From NCBI GenBank assembly GCA_009760855.2, contig WPIO01000089.1, forward strand, positions 1,570,001 to 1,634,000: DNA of 64,000 nucleotides. The letters are read 5' to 3'. The position numbers and the translations under genes were made by a program. The DNA comes from Cristatella mucedo (lineage: Eukaryota > Bryozoa > Phylactolaemata > Cristatellidae). Shown here in pieces: positions 33,505 through 43,366 of the stretch. Under the pieces are notes generated by a model. The model worked only from the letters and a program-made list of their open reading frames with translations, was not told where the DNA came from and did no database searches. Within the stretch, counting starts at the first letter, position 1. Every line of letters begins with the position of its first letter.

Positions 33505-34430
33505 TATACAACCATGTTATCGTTCGACGATCTAAAGTTTGCACATGAGCAATATGGTGCGTGGAGTTGCTAAACGCTTGCTACTAGCTTCCTCAATATG
33601 CACTTTTACGATTTACAGCAATGCGATTATGACAAATGCATGGTCAGGTGGACAAAGCCGCCTTGATGGGGCACCGACGTCATACGTGCAGACAGCCGTG
33701 ACAGGTGCAGCTACTTGTCCATGCGAACGTGCCTAGGGACCATGCCTGAGCAAGCGACTGAATGCTAGCGCCAACTCGCCCCTCTTTCCCTAATATCCCC
33801 CTCCAATTCGAAGGCAGAAAGATTGAACAGCAGAGCCAGTGGAACCAAATGATTGCACTGCTGCCAGGCTTACTCTAGTGAGGGCAATGTCGTTCCCTGC
33901 AGTGGGGGGAACCGAATGCACAATGAGACATTCGGGTAGCATTGACATCACCAATGAATTCGACATCACCAATGAATTCAATGACTCTCTACTATGTGGC
34001 CAGCCCAAAAAACAGTGCAATACGTTCAGCGGCATTAGCTACAGCAGCAAAGAGTGGCTACCGACAGGCAGATACAGCAGTCACATTATTATTCAACAAG
34101 AACCTGGCAGCGGATGTCACAGCTTAGCAACCGACCAGAGGTGAGCATCGGCAGAAAGCTGCCACTGCTCCATGGCAAAGCACTCCGTGCATGCAGCACA
34201 CGAGCAAGCAGATCTGCCGATCAGCCACCACACACTCACCCATCCACCGAGGCCGAGGCTGCGGGTGGATGGTGGCCAGAAGCAGGCATCATCTATGGCA
34301 GAAGCTGAGTAGAGTCACCACTTGCCAGGGAGCAAGCAAGCAGCGTGCAGAGAATCGGTACCCTCAGATACTCAGACAGATCCGGGCAAGTCTGCCGGCA
34401 GTCGGCTCGGTCGGTAGTGGCGCAGGTTCG

Positions 34431-34642
34431 TCAGTCAGAGAGCTTGACGCAGCAATCTGTTGCTGGATACTGGGGCAGGTCGAGGCCGTACTTGATCTGG
34501 AGAGAGGGCGGCACAAAACGGCCACCCAGAAAGTGATACCGACCCTTGAACAGGGCAGCACACTTTTTCGGTGCCGTCAAGGAAATCAGCAGGTCGGGCT
34601 GAATGCCATCGCCATCGGTGGCTCCGGTCTCGACATTCCAGC
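34431..34642 (-). CDS. NAXE: NAD(P)H-hydrate epimerase, exon 5 (C-terminus)
   Basis: The acceptor CTCTTTAG lies at 34643 on the minus strand. Two bases complete Gly, then [20 protein letters not shown] and LTAPKKCA...[17 protein letters not shown] follow, with a TGA stop at 34433-34431 after KLSD. This is the highly conserved C-terminal half of the YjeF_N fold. LTAPK and GRFVPP are near-invariant in the family. Confidence 0.95.
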
Positions 34643-34774
34643 CTAAAGAGAATGAAGATAAATGAACTAATAGCCTGGCGGGTACCAAATAAGCACGGAC
34701 GGAACATGGCCGGGGCAGTCGCTGGTGGGCTGGGCGTTGCAGCAGAGGACTGAGTGAAACAATGCATTGCAATG

Positions 34775-35030
34775 CAATGTATCTCTGCCTGTAACTCCAT
34801 AAAGCAGCAAAGACTAAGTGGGTACTACGCAGGAGAGTTTTGTATAGTGCACTCAAAGCCGGAGCGGCTTTCGGTATGCATGAGGTATATGCATGCGGTA
34901 GCCGACAGACTTCATCTCACACAATAGAGAGAAAGTGAGAAACAGTCGAGTCAGGAGGGCAGTCGAGGAAGTGAGCAGTAGGGAAGTAGCAGCTCAGGAC
35001 AGCTCGAAAGAACGTGCCACAGTCGGCAAC
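34775..35030 (-). mobile_element. LINE-B 3' end
   Basis: The plus strand shows the reverse complement of the LINE-B end: CAATGTATCTCTGCCTGTAACTCC, GTGGGTACTACGCAGGAGAG, TTTTGTATAGTGCACTC and the final ORF2 codons. The tail is ATTGCATTGCATT. It lies about 130 bases inside NAXE intron 4, in the same orientation as the gene. Confidence 0.8.
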
Positions 35031-35103
35031 AAAAAAGTAGTTAAGAAAAAAAGGTCAGCATGAGACAACCACAGCCTCCGGCAGTGGAGCTGCTATGTAA
35101 GGA

Positions 35104-35175
35104 CATATAATAATTATCATAACAATAATAATGTATCTTCAATATAGCAGCCTAAGAGAATCGGACCTATATCCA
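35104..35175 (-). repeat. LINE-A/SINE-1 type tail fragment
   Basis: AATAATAATG... followed by ATATAGCAGCCTAAGAGAATC and CTATATCC, a diverged copy of the shared stem-loop in antisense. Confidence 0.45.
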
Positions 35176-35774
35176 GGAGTGTGGTAACTCGCTGCAAGAA
35201 TAGTAATAAGCAAGATCTAATGAAAGGCAAGGAATCATGCTTAGATAAGCATGCAAATGTACCCAATAGCACATGCACATGTCACACACATATATATATA
35301 TATATATATATTGCCCACACGATGGCAGGCACAGGAAGCAACCGATAAAGTAGCTAGAAAATAGTTAAAAACAGGCACTGACCTACTTCTTGCCAAAGTA
35401 AGTCTTGTCACCACTGCTAGAACTTACATTTAGTGTAAAGTGAACTTCTGCCTTCTCTTACATTCAATACTTTGAGATGTCACACTCGAATGAGCACACC
35501 GAGACAAGCATGTAAAAGGGAGAGCTCGATATTCATGTTATGACAATGTTTCATTGGAACAAACGATACTTTATGTAAATTCAGCAGCACGAGTTGTGTC
35601 TCAGAAAAATTTGAGATACCAAACAGTGCTCATTCTCTGCATTTCAAGGCTGGTTCAGGCTGTCAAGCCTGTGCAAGGCAGTTGTGCACGGTAGTTGATG
35701 CTCGCAGGCTGCTACTGGTTTGCTCGAACCGGAGCAGTGGCAAATGTGTCGGTTATCCCTGCCACGACTTCCAG

Positions 35775-35795
35775 GTTCTCTCTCTTTCTCCCCCC

Positions 35796-35828
<33 letters not shown>

Positions 35829-35865
35829 CCCTCTCTCCCTCCCCCTCTCTTTTTCTCTCTCTCTT
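35775..35865. repeat. (CT)n microsatellite
   Basis: CTCTCTCTTTCTCC-type run directly adjoining the AAT tail of the next LINE-A copy. A smaller TA run is at 35289-35311. Confidence 0.9.
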
Positions 35866-36500
35866 TATAATAATAATAATAAAAATAATACCAATACATT
35901 TGATAAAGCGGCATCGGAAAACCCAATCTCTTTTTAGGCGTTTTACATTTGCTGCAAAGGAAGCACGAACGAATGGTTAGTGGTAATATGCTCGACTAAC
36001 AACAAGAATAACATGGTTAGGGGTGACATGCACTGGGTTAGTATGCAAGTGCGGTTAGTGGCAGCATGCACAGTGTCAGCAAGCATCGACACACAAATCA
36101 CACGAGGACGAATCACAGGGACTCACTAAAAGCTGTGATAGATAGATGCGTTTTAGTTTCCTTTTAAACGTGGTCAGACCAGAAGATGTCGCAACACAAG
36201 TCGGGAGTGAGTTCCAGGCTTTGGGAGCATACGAACTAAATGCACGGTCTCCAAAGGATTTGAGATTTGTACCAGGTATAGGTAAACAGTTAGATTCCGA
36301 AAAGCAGGTGGTACGATGCTTAGCCTGGTGGGGCAGTAGATCTGATAGGTAGGCTGGAGCCTAAAAATAAAGGAACCTAAAAGTGGCAAAACCTTGAAGT
36401 CGATGCGTTGCTTGACTGGAAGCCAATGCATGTCGGCGGAAGTGATGTGATGTGGCAATTGCAAAGCTCACGATAGACAACACAAGCTGCAGAGTGATGA
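35866..36500 (-). mobile_element. LINE-A 3' end, 5'-truncated
   Basis: Tail (AAT)n, then the stem-loop antisense (GATAAAGCGGCATCGGAAAA, CTCTTTTTAGGCG), the 3' UTR and a decayed ORF2 C-terminus (36464-36174 minus). It lies in the same orientation as NAXE, in intron 4. Confidence 0.85.
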
Positions 36501-36550
36501 CAGCTTGCACCACGGGCAACAAAGAAAAGGGAGTAGTGTCACTAAGTCAT

Positions 36551-36692
36551 GTGCCGAGCTGGTTTGGTACAGTGGTTAAGGTGCTCGCCCCGACCAAGGT
36601 CTGGCTGAGGTCGTGGGCTCGAGCCCTAAGGCATATGTTAAGCGCCATAATAGAGATTAAGTTCTCTTGGGGTGCTATACAAATAAATGTAG
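36551..36692 (+). mobile_element. SINE-1, complete copy
   Basis: The best SINE-1 in the window: tRNA-like head GTGCCGAGCTGGTTTGGTAC with A-box TGGTTAAGGTG, B-box GGTCGTGGGCTCGAGCCC, then the body GGCATATGTTAAGCGCC. The 3' stem-loop is AGAGATTAAGTTCTCTTGGGGTGCTATA-like, ending in AAATAAATG. The tail is shared with LINE-A. Confidence 0.85.
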
Positions 36693-37060
36693 CGACATAG
36701 AAGTAGCAGCCTTAGAAGGCTGAAAAGTAAACGCTCAGGTCGGCATCCGAGAGACGAGTTGACTTGGTTGCGTTAGATTTGTGGAAGCTACTTACACTGC
36801 CAGAATAATTTGAGAAAAACTTGACTGCTACCACTTTTTCGGTAACGGAGATGTGGCCAATTTATTACCCTGCGGCAGGGGGCGGGGGACACTCGAAAAG
36901 CACGAGGAGGCTGAAGTTAAAACGGCTTCAAAGCTTCAGCTCGGCAGCAAAGTAGTTCGGCAAGCAAAGCTACGAAGCACCAATGGTAGAGTTACAACGG
37001 CTTTTCTGTCTCAGAATGGCAGCCATAAGCAAGTTTCACTAGACGGGCCTGGAGAAGGGA

Positions 37061-37145
37061 ACCATGCGACGAGTCAGTCCAAAGCGGTGAGTTGATATGA
37101 CTTCGGACTTGGATTGTTGAGGTCGTGGGTTCAACTAGTGGTAAC
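37061..37145 (+). repeat. SINE-1 head fragment, diverged
   Basis: The sequence around GACTTCGGACTTGGATTGTTGAGGTCGTGGGTTCAACTAG keeps the B-box context GGTCGTGGGTTCAA of SINE-1. No tail is recognisable. Confidence 0.4.
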
Positions 37146-37326
37146 GAAATGAAACAGCCTTCTAAAGCCGATTGCAGATGACACAGCAGGCGCTTGCTAC
37201 CCGACTTAAGAAAAAGCTGCACCCGCACATATTCTGCTACAAGACTGATTGTCATCACGCCTCCGAAAAAAATAGAGCATTAGCTGGAGGACACACTGCC
37301 CTAAAATGTCACACCTATTTACATAC

Positions 37327-37579
37327 CTGACGGTATATCGATGCTGCAAACAGGTGATGACGAAGCTTTCAAGGCGTCAATGATGCATTTCATCTCCGGC
37401 CGTACAGGCGGTTTGAAACTAAAGCCAAAAAGGGCATCGACTACTACGTCGAAATGCGAGTCTCCAAGTGGAGGCATGGTGGCCAGGAAAGGAATGTCGA
37501 ACTTCTCACATTGCCGAGTCAAACCATTGTATAAGGGCTTGTCTGTCCTCTTAGGATAGTGTATGCATGGATCATAGCC
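37327..37579 (-). CDS. NAXE: NAD(P)H-hydrate epimerase, exon 4
   Basis: 253 bases between acceptor TGCTCTAG and donor TCAG|GTATGT on the minus strand. It encodes 84 residues: [53 protein letters not shown] and CSIDIPS. Known family features are the VDALFG strand with its catalytic-site Asp and the SIDIPSG loop. FKPPVR is typical of invertebrate NAXE from memory. The last base starts the Gly codon completed in exon 5. Confidence 0.95.
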
Positions 37580-37700
37580 CTAGAGCAGCAGAGGGTAGAG
37601 CAGCAATAGAGCAGCATTGGAGAAGGTCGACAGCATGCACAAGGAAATCGTGGAGCGCAGCATCACAAAGGAAGCCATCTAAGACCCAAGCAGCACTTAC

Positions 37701-37808
37701 GAAAAGCTTGAGATGGCGGGCACACACTAGGCCATCACCTCCATTATTTCCAGGCCCGCACACGACGAGCACTCGTCCCTTGCTCTGCAGGTGTTCCCTG
37801 GGATAGAC
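37701..37808 (-). CDS. NAXE: NAD(P)H-hydrate epimerase, exon 3
   Basis: Exactly 36 codons in phase 0 between GCCTCAG and CTTTTC|GTAAGT (minus strand). It contains [20 protein letters not shown], the glycine-rich nucleotide-binding signature of the YjeF_N domain. Confidence 0.96.
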
Positions 37809-38090
37809 CTGAGGCAAACGTATGCAGCATATTCATATGACAAATTTACACGTGTAGCACGAAACAAACAATCTTGCCGGCCATCATTGAGAACTCATTG
37901 AATCGAATGCGTTTGACATGCAATATAGATACATAAGAGACGTAGATGTCATCGAAGGCGCAGACAAATGCTACAGGGGCACGTACCTCGATAGCACAGC
38001 TACTGGGTACAGCTACTGGGCACAGCCCCACACCTTGCCCCCATAGGAGAGGTGTCTCAGCAGCAATCATTTCCTGTGCACTCCTTTTCA

Positions 38091-38145
38091 GCATGTACGC
38101 AATGCGTAGAACGAGATTGAGTTCTCTTAGGGTGCAAGTCAAATG
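38091..38145 (+). repeat. SINE-1/LINE-A tail fragment
   Basis: AATGCGTAGAACGAGATTGA then GTTCTCTTAGGGTGCAAGTC keeps the AGAGA/TCTCT-type stem-loop and the GGGTGC arm. Confidence 0.5.
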
Positions 38146-38149
38146 CCAT

Positions 38150-39200
38150 TTTCTTAGTTTTATTATGCACTCGAAAAGAATGTGCCAAGTCGGCAGCAGG
38201 AGGATTGATTTCGTTGCATAAAAATTTTGGAAGTGAGTTCCACAGTCTAGGACCTTCAGTGAATAAGCTTCTGTTGCCAGCGGTCTTAAAGTAGAATATA
38301 TGAAGAGTTAAATTATTTTCCATAATAGGACCCGAGGAGGCTGAAGCTGGTGCATTAATTTAACTAGGTACTACGGAGCCAGGCCATGGCTGGTCTTGTG
38401 GGTCAGCATAAAAACTTTAATATGTATCTGTTGATCAACCGGTAGCGATCCACCGTCTTTTAGCAAAGGAGACACACGGTCACACCTATGAAATTTGGAA
38501 ACTAGCTTAGCAGCCATATTCATCACCAGCTGTAGTGACCTAATGGCTTTATTCGGTAGCCCAGCCAAAATGGAATTGCAATTATCTAGCCCACACAAAA
38601 TCCGAAAGCTATAGTTTTTGCACGCCACCCTGGTAGACAGTCCCCTGTCTTAGATAGGGATCAGACTTGACGGCTAGCTGTGTAAGAAGTCTTCTTAATG
38701 AAGCTTTTCAGGCAGCTGTCAAAGACGTCACCTAAATTCCGAGCATACGATGACAGTAGCACAACTGCATCACCTACTAGAAGAGCAAAGTCTTCTAGTT
38801 CAGCCATACGCTTAGGGTGTCCTATGAGCAGCAGTACAGTTTTATCGTCGTTTAGTTTAAGGAAATTTGCCGACTTCCAGGATCAAATGTCTGGAAGGCA
38901 AACATTCAGTTTGGCAGTTGCTACAGCAGATTCCGACGGTCTAAATGACCAATACACCTGAGTATCGGCAGCATAAAAGTGGTAAACGATTCCATGGGCC
39001 CGACTCACTTTTCCCAGAGGCTGAGTATATAAGTGAAGAACAGCAACGGACCGAGGACGAACCCTCGTGGGACTCCACAGGTGACTGGTCTAGTGGATGA
39101 GACCTGAAACCCACACGATATGGATTGAACAATACCGGACAAGTACGATTTGAACCGTGTTCCAATGCATCGTCCTGAGCTTCTCAGTCTCTGTGAGAGT
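38150..39200 (-). mobile_element. LINE-B, RT to ORF2 C-terminus, decayed
   Basis: Minus-strand blocks in order: YLSGIVQS and GVPRGFVLGPLLF-like RT motifs (39190-39005), LNDDK (38860) and NSILAGLPNKAIRSLQLVMN (38628 on). Then come the LPVDQQIHIKVFMLTHKTSH block and the C-terminal part near 38323-38160. Frames are interrupted. It is oriented like NAXE, inside intron 2. Confidence 0.8.
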
Positions 39201-39968
39201 GAGCGCATGCAGCATAGCAAAATAAAAACAAATCCAGGTACAAGGCACAAGGCCCCCCCCCCAGGCTTACCGCAGCACAGCCGATCTGTCGTCGGGAGAC
39301 TGCTCTACCAGACCCTACACGGACCTTCCGACCGAACAATGTCTGTCTGTCTCCAGAGCGCTAGTCAAAGTAGTCAACTTGTGCTGTCACAGCGCTCGCG
39401 CCTGCAATAGCTTAGCAGTAGCAGCCTTTTCGGACACTCGAAGACGATTCCTATGCAGTCGAAGGAGAAGAGGCAATTAATGGTCTCCAATTACTTATGC
39501 ACTATTTCGAGTCAGCGAGTGAGTCCTTCCTGGGCACCCAGAGGTTTAGAAACACTTCTGATGTCTTGAAGAGCACGGTTACCTACTAAAGCCTGCACCT
39601 GCTACAAGCAGAAAACCGTGGCCTCTTAGCCATATAACTGCTCTAGCACTGTGGCTGACAGCTTACCAGCCACAACCCGACAGTTTACGCCACATAAGGC
39701 AAAGTGCATGAGCTTTCGGCGCTCTTAAGCATCTGCCTGCCCTTACTCGGTAGGCTGCAGCTCAGCGGGTCTGCAATCTACTACAACCAACTAGCATTGC
39801 CATCGCTCCCGGCTACGCAAAGATCGAGCAAAGCAAGTCTGTTATACGGATAAGTGAAGTTCGACCGCAGAGTCGATTCATAGCCAGTGTGTTTGCACAT
39901 TCAACCTTGCGACTTGTATAGACTGGAAGGACCGTGATTAAGCATTGACAACAGGTAGAACAGCCGAA

Positions 39969-39974
39969 AGAAAA

Positions 39975-40019
<45 letters not shown>

Positions 40020-40060
40020 AAGATAGAGAGAGAGAGGGAGAGCAAAAGAGAGAGAGGGAG
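39969..40060. repeat. (GA)n microsatellite
   Basis: Purine-rich GAGAGAGAAAG run on the plus strand in NAXE intron 2. Confidence 0.9.
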
Positions 40061-40252
40061 AGCCTACTTCTCTCTGCTCTGCCGTCCGACTGCTTCGTGC
40101 AGAGTTTGCTATTGAGGGAGGCAGAAGGCTGTGTTCTGGGGGGACCGTGCTGGGCCGGTGTCAAGTTTCGGCTGATGCAACTAACTATTGCAGCTGCTCG
40201 GTTGGTGCCAATAATAGGGTCGTCAGGCTGCTGCTGCTTCCCAACCCAATTA

Positions 40253-40288
40253 ACGAGTGGGCAAGTACTACTGAACTTGCCCACTCGT
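40253..40288. repeat. perfect 14-bp inverted repeat, 8-nt loop
   Basis: ACGAGTGGGCAAGT at 40253-40266 is the exact reverse complement of 40275-40288, with loop ACTACTGA. It lies within NAXE intron 2. Confidence 0.9.
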
Positions 40289-40656
40289 AGGAACAGCTTC
40301 GGACCCAGCCTCATATCCAGCTGCCTGGCTCAAGGCTACAGCCTAACTCGAGGCATCTCAGATCATCACGAGGGTTCAATAGACCGGCCACTTGATCAGC
40401 TGTCTCGAGCCGATGGGAAAGAGGTCTTAAGCCAGCCTGGAGTCATGCTAGCCAATGTGCTACCAGAGTGCTCGGTTCGGTGGGCACAATATCAGCCCAA
40501 GCCCTCGAGGCTGGCTTGAAGATGTTTGCATGTCTTTCCAGTTGCCTGGGGTCTACTACTTTGCCATGCACGGCAGCTAGGGATGACGCGGCCACACTCG
40601 CTAAAGACATGGATTGTAGACGTTCCAAAACGGCAGCCGCTGGTCGCTCACCTCAC

Positions 40657-40765
40657 CTTGGCAATCGCAGAGGCACAGCTGAGCCCAGCCAATTCCATGA
40701 GCTGATCGACGGAGAAGCCGTACTCGGAGAATAGCTCCTCGTCGATCTTCTGCGCTTCGTCTTGA
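40657..40765 (-). CDS. NAXE: NAD(P)H-hydrate epimerase, exon 2
   Basis: 109 bases between acceptor TATTCTAG and donor AAG|GTGAGG (minus strand). One base completes Ser, then 36 codons: [20 protein letters not shown] and [29 protein letters not shown] is the start of the YjeF_N domain and nearly identical to human and fly NAXE. Confidence 0.96.
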
Positions 40766-40887
40766 CTAGAATATAGACAAGGCAAGATCAGCGGCCAATA
40801 AACGGACGATAGTGAGCAAGACCGGATAAAAGAGCAAGTGAAGAGCGACAGTGATGAGACACTGAACGCGATAAAAATATTAATGAC

Positions 40888-40960
40888 AATAATAAATAAC
40901 CAATAATCGGTCGTTTGGATAGCGCCCTAAGAGAACCAGATCTCTATCCGGCCACTTGAC
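40888..40960 (-). repeat. LINE-A/SINE-1 type tail fragment
   Basis: AATAATAAATAACC followed by GGATAGCGCCCTAAGAGAAC and GATCTCTATCCGGCCACTT, an antisense stem-loop. In NAXE intron 1. Confidence 0.55.
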
Positions 40961-42597
40961 AGCATGACTGCTGTGCCAGACAACGAAGAGAGCCACAGAG
41001 AATATTATCTTCAATGCATGACCCGTATGGTACGTACTGATGAGGCATTGAGTTAAACTAGTGATGGCATCAGCGCAGTCACACCACCGCCGACAGCACA
41101 CGTTCGGAGAGCAAAGCAGACACGTATTTCCATGTAAAAAGAAAGATTGAAAAGAATGGTTACAAAAACTTTGTCTAACCCGAAAGTAAACCAGAAGCAA
41201 CGTAGCTACAAATTAAAAATTTACCGATCTCTGCATCATAGGCGACTTGAGCGTCAACTTGATAAATCGTTGGTACATCGAGGTACGTGTTGCAGCTTTC
41301 TGAAGTACATGCTTGTGACTTTTAAGCAGCTTCAGTTACAGTGTAGCTGTACGCCTTGTAAATTCATAACTAGGATAGATAATACTGCAGGGATCAACGT
41401 GATATTTCACACACACATGTGAGTTCAGCTCTGTTTGCACACTACAGCAGTTCATTTATGACTTTGCTGTACGTGACAATGACTTCAGAATACAAAGTTC
41501 GATGACGTCTGATGACATTTATAGGAAAACTTATTTAGCAATGGCTAGCAATACCAATAGAAAAATCTAGAAGACACAGGTCAGACAGCAAAGTTTTGTC
41601 ACCACCTGAAAGTCTCCTAATTTCATCATGCAGATAACTACTTGTTTATGTGTTCGTGATCATTCATTAATTCGTCACCAGTGACAAGCCATAGGCTATT
41701 AGGGAAAAGCCAATTTCTCGAACGGTTTCACTCGTGACAACGCTAGGCAGAAGGGCACAACTAAGGTCAGAACCCGCAAACCAAATATCTGTTAGACGAG
41801 CAAGCAATTTCGTTACATATTTCTCAACATACCTGAATCATGAGAATATAAATAAGTAATGCTGGCCAGTCTATGCTTGCCTAACAGACTGCGTGAACAG
41901 CGAGCCATTGCAAACGCAGAACAAAGGTACAGCAGAGCAGCAGTTGCACCAGCTACCTGCCACCAATGTACTCCAAGCTGTCTTCAAAGTTGGCCATGGT
42001 CACATTGTAATAGGCCAACCTAAGGTATATGGTATGGCACAACTGTAACATTTGCAGTCGTTTAACAAGCTCATTGCCTGCAGGAAATTGATGCTTCCTA
42101 TGAAGCATGATCTTCTACCTTCCTATGACGTTAGAGATCGACATCCATGTCCTACTTTGAATTCCACCTGAGTGAAACTAAATGAACACATTCAAATGAT
42201 CAGAGATCTTGAAAACGTGAGTCTAATTGACGGCTTGCTGATGCCAGATTTACCTGTATGTACCTCTGAGAATCTGCTATACCTTGCAATTTGTACGGGC
42301 TCTACTGTCAGCAAGGCACGGCCTGCAGAAGTAATTGATTCGTGATCGAGATCAAACTTGCCACCCTTCTTGCAGGATCAGTTTTAATCACAAAAACAAA
42401 ATCTTTTTGAGACTTGCCACACTTCCTGCTGTCATCCTGCCAACCTGCTTTTCTGAAAGTCTGTGCACTGGCCACGGGCTACTTCAGGTTAGTAATCAGT
42501 GAGCAAGCACTCAGGCTAATTATTGAGACTCGATTGTGAACACAATCTGACAACGCCACAATCCATTTTTTCTGAAGCCAGTTAAAAAATTCCAAAG

Positions 42598-42680
42598 TAC
42601 TAATAACAATAACAACACATTCGATAAAGTGCCATCAGAGAACTCAATCTCTTTCTAGGCACTTTACAACTGCTGCAAAT
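42598..42680 (-). repeat. LINE-A tail fragment
   Basis: AATAACAATAACAACACATT then CGATAAAGTGCCATCAGAGA and CTCTTTCTAGGCACTTTAC: the 3'-terminal stem-loop with AAC/AAT tail, antisense. Confidence 0.8.
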
Positions 42681-42860
42681 AACAACCGACCACTAAAAGG
42701 TACCCACCACAGCTGCAGCCTATAGCAGTGGGTAGAAGCAGTGCTAATGTAAATGCAAAGGGTAAAGCAGTGGATAAAGAAACGTGCCCAGAAAACGACC
42801 AACAAGAGGCAGCAAGGCACAGGATTACAAGCAATGAATGCACCCAAAACACGGAATGAA

Positions 42861-42990
42861 GCAGTATATAATTCATTCGCATAGAACTCGATCTTGCTTC
42901 ACGCCTCGGGGCTCGAGCCCACGACCTCGGCCAGACCTTGTCGAGGTGAGCACCTTAGCAGCTGGACCAAAACCAGCTCGGCAGCAATCG
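42861..42990 (-). mobile_element. SINE-1 copy
   Basis: The reverse complement reads GCTGCCGAGCTGGTTTTGGT, an A-box GCTAAGGTGCTC, the B-box GTCGTGGGCTCGAGCCC, then GAGGCGTGAAGCAAGATCGA and ATGAATTATATA. The 3' stem-loop is more diverged than at 36551. Confidence 0.75.
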
Positions 42991-43322
42991 AGAAGCAAGA
43001 GATGCAGCAAGAGAGAGCGAGCGCACGATGAAACACGTATTAATTCCGCCGATCCTTAGCAGTCACAGACTGTCAATGGCAGCAGGTGATGCCGAAAGAC
43101 TAACTAACAACCTGATCGATGGAGCTTTAACTATCGACCAGCTCATACAATGAGCACGGCAAGTCGCATAAAGAAGAAGCAAAGGCAGGAGGAAAGCAGC
43201 CAGCCATGATAATATGACAGGTGGCAAGGAACGGCATGCAGACATTGCGAAGCACTGCACCTGGCATCGCAGGCTGCATGACCTTGCATGACCAGTGCCG
43301 CTAGTCTGACAGCCCGGCTTAC

Positions 43323-43366
43323 CTGAGAAACTTTGGCGCCCTGCTCGACATTGCTGAGCTAAGCAT
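43323..43366 (-). CDS. NAXE: NAD(P)H-hydrate epimerase, exon 1 (start)
   Basis: NAXE converts (R)-NAD(P)HX to (S)-NAD(P)HX so that the dehydratase NAXD can repair it. It acts in mitochondria and cytosol. The minus-strand ATG at 43366 has A at -3 and opens MLSSAMSSRAPKFL. The donor CTCAG|GTAAGC leaves AG, which joins T of exon 2 to make Ser (KFLSQDEA, as in KYLSQEEA of human). The five exons give about 241 residues, like the short fly protein. The frame stays open upstream without another ATG to a stop at 43604-43606, so a non-AUG start or a further 5' exon could add a presequence. All introns are GT-AG with consistent phases. Confidence 0.88.

Larger units (their letters stand above)
30691..34430. 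other. intergenic, no supported gene
   Basis: Holds poly-G (31128-31142), a 21-bp direct repeat TTTGACACAAAGGGTACTGCG twice in tandem (31170-31211), a SINE-2 (32130), the mixed microsatellite at 33390 and a 12-bp direct repeat ATCACCAATGAATTCG-like (33947-33979). No frame shows family motifs. The 3' UTR of NAXE should lie in the last part. Confidence 0.45.
34643..37326 (-). other. NAXE intron 4 (repeat-filled)
   Basis: GTATGT to CTTTAG. It contains a LINE-B 3' end (34775-35030), a LINE tail piece (35104-35175), TA and CT microsatellites, a LINE-A (35866-36500) and SINE-1 (36551), all within 2.7 kb. Confidence 0.75.
37809..40656 (-). other. NAXE intron 2
   Basis: GTGAGG to GCCTCAG. It contains a tail piece (38091), a LINE-B (38150-39200), a GA microsatellite (39969-40036) and a short perfect hairpin (40253-40288). 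No other coding signal. The region 39250-39950 shows nothing recognisable. Confidence 0.7.
40766..43322 (-). other. NAXE intron 1
   Basis: GTAAGC to ATTCTAG. It contains tail fragments (40888, 42598) and a SINE-1 (42861). The 41-42.5 kb part is AT-richer with nothing recognisable. Confidence 0.7.
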
